Shown: piece after piece, positions 6,004-14,175 of the stretch
Layout of the letters: the number at the start of each line of letters is the position of its first letter
Position numbering within the stretch: the stretch's first letter is position 1
IMG/VR virus record: IMGVR_UViG_3300034166_000013
Coordinates: 1 to 24,043 of that record
Reading direction: 5' to 3' (one strand)
DNA: 24,043 bases
Origin: a virus
Program-made: the position numbers and the translations under genes
The notes under the pieces: model-generated
The model's input: the letters and a program-made list of their open reading frames with translations, nothing else
What the model was told of the DNA's origin: nothing
The model's database searches: none

Positions 6004-7971
6004 TTACTGAAGGAGAGACTTGAGAGTCTCAACAAACGGATCAGCGACCGATTGGAACTGGCCCCCAACTACACCGCTGGTCGAGGTTTGGACTTGTTGC
6101 TGTCGGCGCATTCTTTCCATTGCTTCGCGGATCATCCGGATTTCATCACCACTTTGAGCGCGACTCAATAGGATTCGCCCGATTTCATCTCGAACAGGCT
6201 CAGGAACCGCAGTCCTACGCATACCGCTGGTTATCATATTCAGCAGCGTACCGACATCCATTGACTTGGCGGCGGCGGCAAGATTGACTGTATCCTGAAG
6301 CTGAGATGCAGCCACATCCTCCATCCTGGCCTCCCTGGATGCGGTCTGTGAACCACGACCAGAAGCCTCTAGTTCTTTCATCCGGCGCTCGGCAGTCACT
6401 CGAGAAACAAACTCTCGATAAGCCCGTTCGCTCGGGAAAACTTCTTTCAACTTTGCTTGTGTATCAGGCTCAACCCACATATTGAGCAGCTTGTTCTGCC
6501 CTGCGCGGGTTCCGGCCATCATCTTGAGATTTTCTTGAGCGCCGACTCGGAAAGCCTGAAGCTCAGAATCACCCATGCCCCTGAGTTCAGAGCGAATCTC
6601 ATCAGGGCTGCGATTCAGAACCGTACGGCCAAACTCTGCCGACTCAATCATTCTTGTCGGGCCAGCGAATGCACTTCGAGCCTGAGCATAAACAGAGGCC
6701 CCCGTATCAGGGTCAATGGTCGCATCATCAAGTCTTGCGAGCAGGCGATTCTGTAGCCCAACCAAAGACCGTCCAAAGGGCGTCATTTTCCCGCGAGCAT
6801 CAACCGCTTGATTGGTGGTCAAAAGTTGATCTATGCCTTGCTTGACATAGTTCAAATCAACCATTGACGCTTCTGTGCCAGGCTCAATCTTCTTCAGACT
6901 AAACGGGCGCTGCTCGGCCTTGGCAATTCTGGTCGCCATGTTGAAAGCGCCGAGTTCCCTGGCCGAGTTAAGGATTCCAGCCAAGTCATCATCGGCGCTC
7001 ACAACCATCTGGTCTAACTGTCGATAGAACGGAGAGGAGTCAGCTGTGCGTTTTGTAATCAAACCCTCTACAGTTGCGCCAAGACCTTCATCACCAACAC
7101 CCATCGCGCTTCTAGATGCGCCTTCCAAACGTCCACCACGAGTAGCTTGTCGGCTTTGAATCACACGCTCTGTGATGTTCCTGGTGCGGCCAGGAAGGGT
7201 CGCCATCGTGTCCAGAAGGTCTTTCAGATTCTTCCCGGCGGCATCTGCAATGACAGCCTCATCGCCCAATTTGGAAAGGCGAGCCTGCACTTGCTCAGTC
7301 GTTGCGCCATCGCGGATCATTGCCTGAGCAATTCGGCGACGAGCATAGTCGGCAGGAGTCATGCTGATTAGGTCTTGGATGGCCCCAGGAACCATCCCTG
7401 CCGCACGAGTAGCCGCAGCTCCAACCACGGGTGAAACCATCTTACGGGTTTGCTCGATAGCGCCACCAGCACCAGCTCCGGCAACCGCAGACTGAATCAT
7501 CTCGGCAGGAATATCAGCCATGCTAGGAGCCTCACCAGCTCCACCGATAGCTCCCTGAACACCACCACTTACCGCAGCACCACGCAATCCCTGGCCAGCG
7601 GGAAGAATCCTGCCAAGAGGCAAAGAAGCGGCAGTCTGAACAACCATTGATCCAATCGGTTGCTCTTCTTGGTAAGCCTGAATACCAGCTCGCTGAATGT
7701 CACGAATCCGTCCGTAGGCGTCCATCAAAGGCTCGCCAGGACGACGCATGATAGGCGCTGCGATGGCAGAGGTGATTTCCTCGCCAAACCCAAAGGTCGG
7801 GCCTTGAAGTGCCGTCATGCCCATTCGCAGGGCTTTAGGCAATTGAGCGCCAGTAACCTGAGCCTCTCCGACCTGAAGCTCCTTCGGGAGTTCTAGTCCC
7901 TTGCTCAGATAGTAAGCCCTGATCTCATCATCAGAGTAACCAGCGGCTCGGGCTTCATCAAGTTTGCTCAT
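6004..7971 (-). CDS. Putative internal virion / ejection protein, 655 aa
   Basis: The N-terminus carries ARAAGYSDDEIRAYYL (7-22), a short helix motif repeatedly found at the start of large phage virion proteins, then QGPTFGFGEEITSAI (56-70), also typical of such proteins. Residues 108-175 are Gly/Ala-rich and weakly hydrophobic, and the rest is predicted mainly helical with many Arg, Glu and Gln. No enzymatic motif such as a lytic transglycosylase Glu site or peptidase site is seen. Its place, last of three Ala/Gly/Gln-rich genes just before the fibres, corresponds to the large internal core proteins of podoviruses (T7 gp15/gp16, P22 gp16/gp20), which are ejected to form a channel across the envelope. 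GGAGG lies 9 bases before the ATG. Function inferred from position and composition. Confidence 0.68.
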   Translation of the reverse strand: MSKLDEARAAGYSDDEIRAYYLSKGLELPKELQVGEAQVTGAQLPKALRMGMTALQGPTFGFGEEITSAIAAPIMRRPGEPLMDAYGRIRDIQRAGIQAYQEEQPIGSMVVQTAASLPLGRILPAGQGLRGAAVSGGVQGAIGGAGEAPSMADIPAEMIQSAVAGAGAGGAIEQTRKMVSPVVGAAATRAAGMVPGAIQDLISMTPADYARRRIAQAMIRDGATTEQVQARLSKLGDEAVIADAAGKNLKDLLDTMATLPGRTRNITERVIQSRQATRGGRLEGASRSAMGVGDEGLGATVEGLITKRTADSSPFYRQLDQMVVSADDDLAGILNSARELGAFNMATRIAKAEQRPFSLKKIEPGTEASMVDLNYVKQGIDQLLTTNQAVDARGKMTPFGRSLVGLQNRLLARLDDATIDPDTGASVYAQARSAFAGPTRMIESAEFGRTVLNRSPDEIRSELRGMGDSELQAFRVGAQENLKMMAGTRAGQNKLLNMWVEPDTQAKLKEVFPSERAYREFVSRVTAERRMKELEASGRGSQTASREARMEDVAASQLQDTVNLAAAAKSMDVGTLLNMITSGMRRTAVPEPVRDEIGRILLSRAQSGDEIRMIREAMERMRRQQQVQTSTSGVVGGQFQSVADPFVETLKSLLQ

Positions 7972-7976
7972 TGCCG

Positions 7977-9185
7977 TTAGCCTCCAATGATTTCGTCCAA
8001 AGTCCTGCGAAGAGGATTCGGAACCCTCATGATTCGAGCATCAGCTTCCTCGGGTGTGATCTTCCCTCTTAGCGCATCTCTAGCAATCGCACCGATCTGC
8101 TGATCGTATTGATTGATTGCCTTGAGGGTGTCAATGATCTGTTTGTTACCAGCAGGCGTGTTAATCAGACGAGGCAAAGACCGCTTAAACAAGGCAAGGT
8201 CAGCATCCGACATCGTTCCTGAGCCTGGTGGTCGCTGCAACGGAACCAACTGGTTGACGATTGCCTCAGCCGCCTGGATTTCGCTTAGGTTCTTTGTCTC
8301 GATACCAAAGTTTCCGGCGATTGCCTTAGCTTGAGTGGCAAGACCACCTCCAGTTTGACCCAACAGAGTATTCAACCGATCCAGCTGAATTGATGACCTA
8401 GTTGCGGTAGTGCCCTGGTTTGCAAGATCACGGAATGTCTCAGCAGCGAACTGACCAGCCTTCTTCTCAAATTCCTTACCGCCCGTATCAACATTAACAG
8501 TTGTTGCTGAACGTCCAAGTTGCTTGAACTGGTCAAAAGTTCCCTTATAACCACCCTTTACAGCGAAGTTGTATTCTTCAATTGCGCTAGGCAGTTTCTC
8601 AGGCTTCGGAATCCCTGCAACTTGTCTAAATCCTTCCGGTGTTTCCTCCAGTAGTTGCTCACCCTCTTTAAGAGTCATTCGCTTAGGAGCAAATGCGCCT
8701 TGGATTGCGGCGGCTTCCTTCAGGACTTGGCTTCGAGCGCCGGGGGTCAGGCTTCCGAGCATTCCTTGAAGACGGGCCATGTCCAACATCGGAGGAGTCA
8801 TTCCCACCCCGACTCGCTGGCCCATGACATCCTCGCCATACATCTCACGAGGAGCGAATGCGCCTTGAATGGCTTGCTGAGCCATCTGCTGCTCTGCTCG
8901 AGCCTGCTGACGCTCTGCCAGTTGTTCTTGCATCATCCGATCACGGACAGCCTTGTCATAGGCTCCGGCGTATGCCTGCTGACCAGCCATCACGCCCTGC
9001 GCGAGAAGCTCACCCACACCGCGACGCTGAGTACTAGGGCCAGACCCAGCAAGTAAGGATAGACCAACATTCAGGAGTCCTTGTTGTTGGGCTTGTTGCC
9101 GAAGACGAGCCGCTTCATCCTCTCCGAAAAGAGCATTAGCGTAACTCGGGCTTTGTCCAAAAAGCTGAGCAAAAAGTTCATTCAT
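7977..9185 (-). CDS. Putative internal virion / ejection protein, 402 aa
   Basis: The frame is open from 9221, but ATG at 9185-9183, one base after the previous stop, fits best and gives MNELFAQLFGQSPSYANALF, a start of a kind common in aquatic-phage virion proteins. The N-terminal third is Gln/Ala/Gly-rich helix with GLSLLAGSG and a Gln/Arg/Ala-rich coiled stretch. A short internal duplication, AIQGAFAP followed by Arg or Lys, appears twice, near residues 105 and 163. The C-terminal third is helical, with DPDA-like SDADLALFKRSLPRL and an acidic GKITPEEADARI segment close to the end. No enzyme motif is visible. The gene sits between two other presumed ejection proteins, so an internal virion role is the best guess. 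Confidence 0.65.
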   Translation of the reverse strand: MNELFAQLFGQSPSYANALFGEDEAARLRQQAQQQGLLNVGLSLLAGSGPSTQRRGVGELLAQGVMAGQQAYAGAYDKAVRDRMMQEQLAERQQARAEQQMAQQAIQGAFAPREMYGEDVMGQRVGVGMTPPMLDMARLQGMLGSLTPGARSQVLKEAAAIQGAFAPKRMTLKEGEQLLEETPEGFRQVAGIPKPEKLPSAIEEYNFAVKGGYKGTFDQFKQLGRSATTVNVDTGGKEFEKKAGQFAAETFRDLANQGTTATRSSIQLDRLNTLLGQTGGGLATQAKAIAGNFGIETKNLSEIQAAEAIVNQLVPLQRPPGSGTMSDADLALFKRSLPRLINTPAGNKQIIDTLKAINQYDQQIGAIARDALRGKITPEEADARIMRVPNPLRRTLDEIIGG

Positions 9186-9186
9186 A

Positions 9187-10008
9187 TCACCCACCCAAAA
9201 GGCCAAGGAGACCGCCGCCAATCGCGCCTACAGGCCCGAACATCTGACCACCAGCCAGAGCGCCACCAAGAGCGCCAGCAGCGCGGTTCGTATAGACAGG
9301 AGTCGTCTGCACAGCACCTCGAGGAGCGCCATAAACCGCCCCAAGGTACTGGTTCAGTTGAGACTGCGGCAATCCCTGAAGGAAATTGAAGCGATTGATG
9401 TCAGCCTGGAGCGCGGCCTGTTGGTAAGCCTCTGCGGTCTGTCCTGCGCCCATCAGTTGCTGAATGTCACCATAGTCAGCAGCGGCCAAAGCAGGAGCAC
9501 CACCGATCATTGCCTGCTGGCGAGCGCGTTCGGCTTCGTAGTTCTGGAAGGCCAACTGCCCAGCAGTATTCGCAAGAGTCTGAGCCAACTGACCAGATGC
9601 GCGGTCTTGAAGCTGACCCATCGCACCCGATCCGTACCGACCAGCCCTAGACGCTTGCGAATTGATGTTCTGCATTGCGTCATAGAAAGACTGCTGTGCG
9701 GCTTGCGCGGCAGGCTGAAATGCCCCCTGGAAGAAAGGGTTTCCACCTAGGTATTGACCCTGAATAGTGGACAGAGCCTGCTGTTGGGCGCCTGGAAGTA
9801 GTGGTGATCCGTAGATCGCCCGATTTTGGAGCGCGGTCAAGCCCTGTTGAGTCTGCGCGGAAGGCCCGACAAAGGTCTGCCCAGGGTAATACTGAGGAGT
9901 TTCGGTCTGATAGAGCCGTTGGGCTTCGCTCAGACCATATTGGACATACGGACGGACTGCGGGATCGAGTTCGTTCGTTGTCGTTTGAGTTCGAGTAGAA
10001 CCACCCAT
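9187..10008 (-). CDS. Putative internal virion / ejection protein, 273 aa
   Basis: This protein is strongly enriched in Gln, Ala and Gly. Features include VRPYVQYGLSEAQRLY near the start (about 18-33), PQYYPGQTFVGPSAQTQQG (about 38-56), a central RAGRYGSGAMGQLQDRASG segment, and a Gly-rich hydrophobic C-terminus (about 245-273, ending GGGLLGLLGG) that could insert in a membrane. Similar proteins are widespread in uncultured podovirus-like phages and are usually annotated as internal virion or injection proteins. Glycine-zipper tails of this kind suit a protein that crosses the host envelope after ejection. The gene begins directly after the GNAT-like gene, with GGAGG overlapping that gene's last codons. 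Function is inferred from composition, neighbours and family resemblance. Confidence 0.7.
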   Translation of the reverse strand: MGGSTRTQTTTNELDPAVRPYVQYGLSEAQRLYQTETPQYYPGQTFVGPSAQTQQGLTALQNRAIYGSPLLPGAQQQALSTIQGQYLGGNPFFQGAFQPAAQAAQQSFYDAMQNINSQASRAGRYGSGAMGQLQDRASGQLAQTLANTAGQLAFQNYEAERARQQAMIGGAPALAAADYGDIQQLMGAGQTAEAYQQAALQADINRFNFLQGLPQSQLNQYLGAVYGAPRGAVQTTPVYTNRAAGALGGALAGGQMFGPVGAIGGGLLGLLGG

Positions 10009-10404
10009 TTAGACCTCCAGCGCCCACGAGCGGGGCTTAAAACCTAGTTGTTTGGCTTTTCTGGCCCAACCAGGTCGCCAAGATTCAAAAGTGAGGCGTT
10101 TCGCATCACCGTGTTGAGCAATGTTCATGAGATGCTGCCAGCCTGCGTCGAAGTACCCGACTTCGGAAAGGTACGCGCACCAAACATGGAGTGCGTCGTT
10201 TCGGGGCTGGAGAACCATGAACCCGATTGGCCTTGCATCAACCAGGCCGACCCAGAGCATAGATTTCCGATTAAAACAGTCTGTGTAGACATCCTCGGGT
10301 ATCCAATGTTCCGGGGTCTTGTGCAGGATTTGCAGCAGCCCTGGTCTGACGAATCGCCACCATTGTCGCAGATCGTTGGGGGAAATCAATCGTGCTTCCA
10401 TCAT
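10009..10404 (-). CDS. GNAT-like acetyltransferase-fold protein (T7 gp13-type position)
   Basis: This 131-residue product has a beta/alpha pattern of a small GNAT fold: LWVGLVDARPIGFMVLQP (about 50-67) as the central strand pair, LHVWCAYLSEVGYFDAGWQH, then KRLTFESW and the late KAKQLGFKPRSWAL typical of GNAT C-terminal strands. A canonical Q/RxxGxG/A acetyl-CoA loop is not obvious, so catalysis is uncertain. Many podoviruses carry such a protein between the nozzle gene and the core proteins, where T7 has gp13, and it may aid internal core assembly rather than act as an enzyme. ATGATG at 10404-10399 overlaps the previous stop; either ATG could serve. Fold assignment moderate, function open. 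Confidence 0.65.
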   Translation of the reverse strand: MMEARLISPNDLRQWWRFVRPGLLQILHKTPEHWIPEDVYTDCFNRKSMLWVGLVDARPIGFMVLQPRNDALHVWCAYLSEVGYFDAGWQHLMNIAQHGDAKRLTFESWRPGWARKAKQLGFKPRSWALEV

Positions 10405-11183
10405 CCCACCAAAATGTAAGCAAAGGTCTTATCGGCTGTGGAATTAGCGTAATGGCTGATAGTTGCCGATCCCTGAGTCTGCGATGAAACGTACACATTT
10501 GCAATGCTCGCCATTGATACGCAGTTTGCCGTCACGATTGCGCTTGGAGTCGCCGGACGGGTAGGGCTTGTCTGGGTTGGGAGCTGCTCAATCGTCACAT
10601 CGGTTGAGGTTGTCGCCCACATGATCTCCATGTAGTCATTCTCCGCCAGCTCAATAAAGTAATTCAGAGCCGCGATCAGATGGCCGTTGATGCTTCCATG
10701 CTTATTTGGGATTGAGTACCGACTGTTACTTCCTGCCACATCGGTTCCGTTCTTCCTGAACCAAATGTCCACGTCATGAATCTGCGAGTCTGTATTTGCA
10801 AACTGGAGCGAAAACTGGATGTTGTATGTCCCAGGGTTCTTGAAGTTGACCCGAGAACTGTTGGAGACCGTGATCCCGTTTGAGTAATCGGTTGTGTTCA
10901 GGGTGACCGCATACGCCGCTGTGGTCGAGGCCGCAGTCTGATCTGTGGAGTCCTGAAATGCCCCGAAAGGCAGCTGATCGGCGAATGCGGCAGCAGAAAA
11001 CGGAAGCAGAATGATCTTCGTGTCCGTGCTGATCCGCTCGTCATAGAGAGTCGTGGTCAATGCTCCACCCGTGGCGAGAGTGACAGTTCCAGTATTGTTG
11101 GACTTGCCATTCATCAGCCCATTGACTACCTCGGAAATGCCTCGAGGATCAGCGCCAAACGGGGGGAGAACACGAAACATCAT
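10401..11183 (-). CDS. Virion protein with C1q/TNF-like jelly-roll domain
   Basis: The 260-residue protein has a short N-terminal part with FRVLPPFGADPRGISEVVNG (about 3-22) and a hydrophobic stretch near 56-70. A C-terminal beta domain (about 90-215) contains NFKNPGTYNIQFSLQF, DIWFRKNGTDV and YFIELAENDYMEIMWA, the pattern of C1q-like jelly rolls found in phage decoration or fibre proteins. No enzyme motif is visible. It lies directly after the nozzle gene, with which it shares an ATGA overlap, so attachment to the tail or head surface is plausible. A Gly/Ala-rich ribosome site GGGAGG precedes ATG at 11183-11181. Both a fibre-tip and a head-decoration role fit; sequence alone does not decide. 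Confidence 0.62.
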   Translation of the reverse strand: MMFRVLPPFGADPRGISEVVNGLMNGKSNNTGTVTLATGGALTTTLYDERISTDTKIILLPFSAAAFADQLPFGAFQDSTDQTAASTTAAYAVTLNTTDYSNGITVSNSSRVNFKNPGTYNIQFSLQFANTDSQIHDVDIWFRKNGTDVAGSNSRYSIPNKHGSINGHLIAALNYFIELAENDYMEIMWATTSTDVTIEQLPTQTSPTRPATPSAIVTANCVSMASIANVYVSSQTQGSATISHYANSTADKTFAYILVG

Positions 11184-12598
11184 CGACGGCCCCTCCCGAC
11201 GATGTTCACATCAACCCCGGCCATCGTTGTCCAGTTGCCCGTAGGAACAACCTTGATACGGTGGTACTTGCCGGAGCTTCTGAGGGAGACACGGTTTTCA
11301 TCACTCGCAGCCACAGCCGTTGAGTAGGTGATCGTGTCGTCCAACATCTCGCGAGATGCTACCGCCACGGTAGCAGAGCCATTGTCGATTTGCGGACGGG
11401 CCAAAGTGATAAGGCTTGCAGTCGCGCTCAGGTCGCCAGTCTCAATGAATGCAGACATCGGCTGGCCCTCGAAGGTGACGATCCTGGCCCCGGAAATCCC
11501 CGCAAACACCAATTTCCCACCCAGCCATTGCCGTGAGTCCAAAGAAACGGTGAGCGCGTCAATCGAGGCAGAGAACGAATCCAATCCCTCAAGAGTCGTG
11601 GATGCGGTGGCCGCAGATGCGATGTAGGTGGCAGCAGTTGTGCCGTAAGACCAGCGGTTTAGTTGCCAGTTGTAGATCAGCAGGGAATACCCGCCTGTGG
11701 TGTTTTGATAGCACCAGATCACAACCTTCTTGATCGGATCGACAGCAGAGCTGAAGTTCGCATAAGCAGGCTCAAGATCATCCCAGAACCAGCGGTCAAC
11801 CTTCTCAGCACCAATCGGCGTGACCCTTTGGCCATCGCACATATAGAACCCGTCATCAGATAGGAAGAAGGTCATGTTTCCGTACTGACAGATCGATCCA
11901 GGCTCATAGCACCCGATCTCGCGTGAGATGGTGTCGAACTGGAAGAACAGCGGAGAGCCTACATAGCTCATCCGAACGATGGACTTCTCCAGCAAGACAA
12001 GCCCAAACTCTCCACCAGTTATCCCCTGAATATCCCCGCCGTCAGGAATGTCCTGGAAGTCCGACTGAGATGCTCCACCAGAAGTCCAATCTGTCTCGTC
12101 ATTGATGTCAGACCATTGGACTCGGTTCGGATAAGAGGCGATGTTTGCCGCGACAACGAAGTCGCGAACCACCGTGATGTACTCAGCAATGGGAGCAGCC
12201 GCAGCGACATCAGCGAATGCGGTACTTGAGTTCAGAGTGAATGACTGAATCTTCTGCGAGTTGTTTGTTGCAAGGAGCGCATCACCAAACTGGACAAACT
12301 TCCACTTTCCAGTACCCGTGTATCCACCTGTTTTTGACACATCACTCAGGTTGCGAGTGCCAGAGTCGTACTTGAACAGCTTAGTGGCTCCACCAGCAAA
12401 AAGAGTCGATGTGCTGCTGATCTTTCCAGAATAGATCGCGGTCAGGTTCTCGGAAGCATTGTTGGAGTAGTTCGCCAATGAAGGGATCGGCCCATATCCA
12501 ACCTGTTGAGGATAGACGTTGTATGCGGCCTGGAGCGCACCAGACACACCAGGCTGATCTGGAAGCCACTCACCGAACACAATCTTTGTTTCTGCCAT
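11180..12598 (-). CDS. Tail nozzle / packaged-DNA stabilisation protein (P22 gp10-like)
   Basis: This protein has 472 residues, rich in beta strands with regularly spaced short motifs such as LFAGGATKLFKYD, DALLATNNSQKIQSF and NRVQWSDINDETDWT (159-171), which resemble blades of a beta-propeller-like nozzle. NPRVQWS/DW motifs, DIPDGGDIQGI, and LSDDGFYMCDGQRVTPIG (247-263) are typical of the podovirus tail-hub family that includes P22 gp10. A further motif, LDSFSASIDALTVSLDSRQW (339-358), recurs in part in the neighbouring repeat protein. The likely role is to close the portal channel after packaging and to form the tail nozzle with the adaptor. AAGGGGAG precedes the ATG, and its stop overlaps the next gene. 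Family by recognition; exact tail position inferred. Confidence 0.75.
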   Translation of the reverse strand: MAETKIVFGEWLPDQPGVSGALQAAYNVYPQQVGYGPIPSLANYSNNASENLTAIYSGKISSTSTLFAGGATKLFKYDSGTRNLSDVSKTGGYTGTGKWKFVQFGDALLATNNSQKIQSFTLNSSTAFADVAAAAPIAEYITVVRDFVVAANIASYPNRVQWSDINDETDWTSGGASQSDFQDIPDGGDIQGITGGEFGLVLLEKSIVRMSYVGSPLFFQFDTISREIGCYEPGSICQYGNMTFFLSDDGFYMCDGQRVTPIGAEKVDRWFWDDLEPAYANFSSAVDPIKKVVIWCYQNTTGGYSLLIYNWQLNRWSYGTTAATYIASAATASTTLEGLDSFSASIDALTVSLDSRQWLGGKLVFAGISGARIVTFEGQPMSAFIETGDLSATASLITLARPQIDNGSATVAVASREMLDDTITYSTAVAASDENRVSLRSSGKYHRIKVVPTGNWTTMAGVDVNIVGRGRR

Positions 12599-12608
12599 GT
12601 CGCTCCCC

Positions 12609-13166
12609 TTAAGCGAGACTCCATGTATTCGTTGGGAGTGTCACGTTTGTCCAGTTGAAGTTTGGCAGCGTCACATCTGCCCACTCGTCACCCTGCTCTG
12701 ATGCGTCACAGGTCACAGCCGCAGAGGCTGTGATTGAAGCCACTCCTCCGGCAACATAAGTTCCGTTTGCCGTAACTGTTGCAGATGCCGTGATTGATGC
12801 AGAACCGTCTGCGGTGATGCCGCCATTAGCGGTTACCGTTGCAACGCAAGTGATCGCGGCAGCGCCAGGAATGACAAGCTGCGCGTTTGCCTCACAAGTG
12901 CCAGATGCCGTGATGGATGCGCTCGCATTTTGGACAAGCGTTCCATCGGCAGAGAAACTGGCAGATGCTGTTATCGAGGCAGCGGCGTCTTGAACCCGTA
13001 TTCCGCTTGCCGTAACACTCGCCGACGCTGTGATAGCGCCATCCCCATCCCACCGAGTAACGCTTGTGATGTAAAGCGGAGAATCAAGCGTTAGCGTGAG
13101 GTCATCTAGACTCGCCTTGAGGTTATCAAGGGAGTCTATTGTCCACGGTGGGTAGAGATCAGCCAT
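12609..13166 (-). CDS. Repeat protein with an exact 20-residue period, probable virion component
   Basis: The 185-residue protein contains six tandem units with conserved Ile-Thr at positions 45, 65, 85, 105, 125 and 145, a strict 20-residue spacing. The unit reads roughly A-SITASA-VTANGT-V. It is Ala/Thr/Ser/Val-rich with Gly/Asn turns, as expected for a beta-solenoid. The N-terminus (residues 13-29) carries LDNLKASLDDLTLTLDS, which matches a motif in the nozzle protein downstream. The C-terminus has DVTLPNFNW and NVTLPTNTW, a short duplicated Trp motif. No known function is recognised. It lies between a 128-residue virion protein and the nozzle gene, with a TAATG start overlap, so a tail or head-surface role is likely. 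Confidence 0.7.
   Translation of the reverse strand: MADLYPPWTIDSLDNLKASLDDLTLTLDSPLYITSVTRWDGDGAITASASVTASGIRVQDAAASITASASFSADGTLVQNASASITASGTCEANAQLVIPGAAAITCVATVTANGGITADGSASITASATVTANGTYVAGGVASITASAAVTCDASEQGDEWADVTLPNFNWTNVTLPTNTWSLA
12702..13046 (-). repeat. Six units of a 60-base coding repeat
   Basis: Residues 41-155 of the gene at 12609-13166 repeat with a period of exactly 20 codons. Words such as GATGCTGTGAT or GATGCCGTGAT recur on the plus strand, so there is both protein and DNA similarity. Confidence 0.8.
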
Positions 13167-13552
13167 TACGTCAAGGTGACAGACAGCGATCCAGCGGCGA
13201 TGCGGAACACATCACCAGTAGCGATGGTCTTGGACGCATCCAAAGCGGTGTGATACAGCAGATTCCCGCTAGAAGAAGCATCACGCAGCCCAATGTAGGC
13301 CACCGTACCCCACGAACCCGTGGCTTGCGGGAACTCCACAGCCGAAGAGTTAGAGGTCGCGCCGTTCGAAGGAGCCGAGAAGGTCACACTCTGACGCGCA
13401 TATCCGTTGCCACTCACCTCAGTACCCGTATCCGCATCAGTCGGGTCTGTGGTGTATAGCGCCACATAAACCGTTGCAGGACTCGTGTAAGAAGTGTTGC
13501 GGAGAGTCGCGTTTACAAGCGCGTTCTCCAAGTAATTCGACATTTCAGCCAT
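13166..13552 (-). CDS. Conserved virion protein, 128 aa (fibre/decoration type)
   Basis: The sequence begins MAEMSNYLENALVNATLRNT, continues with VYVALYTTDPTDADTGTEVS (about 29-48), then VEFPQATGSWGTVAYIGLRD (about 72-91), and ends with GDVFRIAAGSLSVTLT. This whole pattern is shared by a widespread family of small phage proteins variously labelled tail fibre or virion protein. It is predicted to be all-beta, with no enzyme motif. It sits between the adaptor and the repeat protein. AGGAG lies about 7 bases before ATG at 13552, which is preferred over the inner ATG at 13543. Its stop overlaps the next start as TAATG. A place at the head-tail vertex or head surface is possible, but unproven. Confidence 0.72.
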   Translation of the reverse strand: MAEMSNYLENALVNATLRNTSYTSPATVYVALYTTDPTDADTGTEVSGNGYARQSVTFSAPSNGATSNSSAVEFPQATGSWGTVAYIGLRDASSSGNLLYHTALDASKTIATGDVFRIAAGSLSVTLT

Positions 13553-13554
13553 TT

Positions 13555-14175
13555 TTATCTCCTAGCCAAAGTCATGGTGAGAGGAACACCTGCGTATTCT
13601 CCCCGATCATCGGAAGCATTGATAGAGTCAATTGCCCTCTGATACAGAGCCGCCCAGGTCGCAAGACGCTCATCGTTCATCAGATAAGGCTCTGCCTCAC
13701 CCAAAGAAGCGTAAAGCAGCGCATCTGGGCAGTTTGCCAAGAACGCATTTGAGGTGTTGGTGTCGCTCAGATAGGCCGGGGCTGCGTAGTACAGCATTCG
13801 GACGTTGTAGGCCGAATCCGGGATCGGGGCGAACTGGAAGTCATCTGCCAAAACCGTGTATTTCCTCGGAACACCCGTGGTTGTCACATCGGCATTGCGA
13901 TAGAAGATGTTGGGAGACAGGTACTCTAGGGCATAAATTGGAGTCGTGTTCAGGTGGATGTCCCGAATCTCCAGAAAGTCATTCGGCAATGAGACTGTGG
14001 CGGTGTTTGCCGTCATGGTCGCATAAACCAGCTTAGACATCTGGCGAATCCGCAAGTCACGGCGAAGTCGGTTCTCCGCGAATGTGATGAAGTCAGGAAT
14101 CTGACTGGTCAGATCAGACCGAGCGAGGTAGTTTGCTACCGTGGTCTTGAGATCGGAATAGGTGGAGATAGCCAT
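13555..14175 (-). CDS. Head-tail adaptor protein (SU10/P22-gp4-like, T7 gp11-like role)
   Basis: The protein has 206 residues from ATG at 14175, which makes a TGATG overlap with the preceding stop; a TTG one codon earlier is less likely. GGGGAGG sits five bases upstream. The N-terminal helices read TYSDLKTTVANYLARSDL and IPDFITFAENRLRRDLRIRQ, the hallmark start of podovirus adaptor proteins, followed by LPNDFLEIRDIHL and a beta-rich middle, then a helix-rich C-terminus with CPDALLYASLGEAEPYL, also typical. Twelve copies usually bind under the portal and provide the docking surface for the nozzle. The family identification is firm by motif, and the place in the gene order, between capsid and nozzle genes, agrees. 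Confidence 0.85.
   Translation of the reverse strand: MAISTYSDLKTTVANYLARSDLTSQIPDFITFAENRLRRDLRIRQMSKLVYATMTANTATVSLPNDFLEIRDIHLNTTPIYALEYLSPNIFYRNADVTTTGVPRKYTVLADDFQFAPIPDSAYNVRMLYYAAPAYLSDTNTSNAFLANCPDALLYASLGEAEPYLMNDERLATWAALYQRAIDSINASDDRGEYAGVPLTMTLARR

Noticed and set aside
9680-10027. Minus-strand 115-codon frame overlapping the 273-residue gene
   Set aside because: It is in another register of a well-supported gene with a good ribosome site, and its sequence looks random.
12700-13050. Possible CRISPR-like array from regular 60-base repeats
   Set aside because: The repeats are coding with a 20-codon period, have no invariant direct repeat with unrelated spacers, and no cas genes are nearby.
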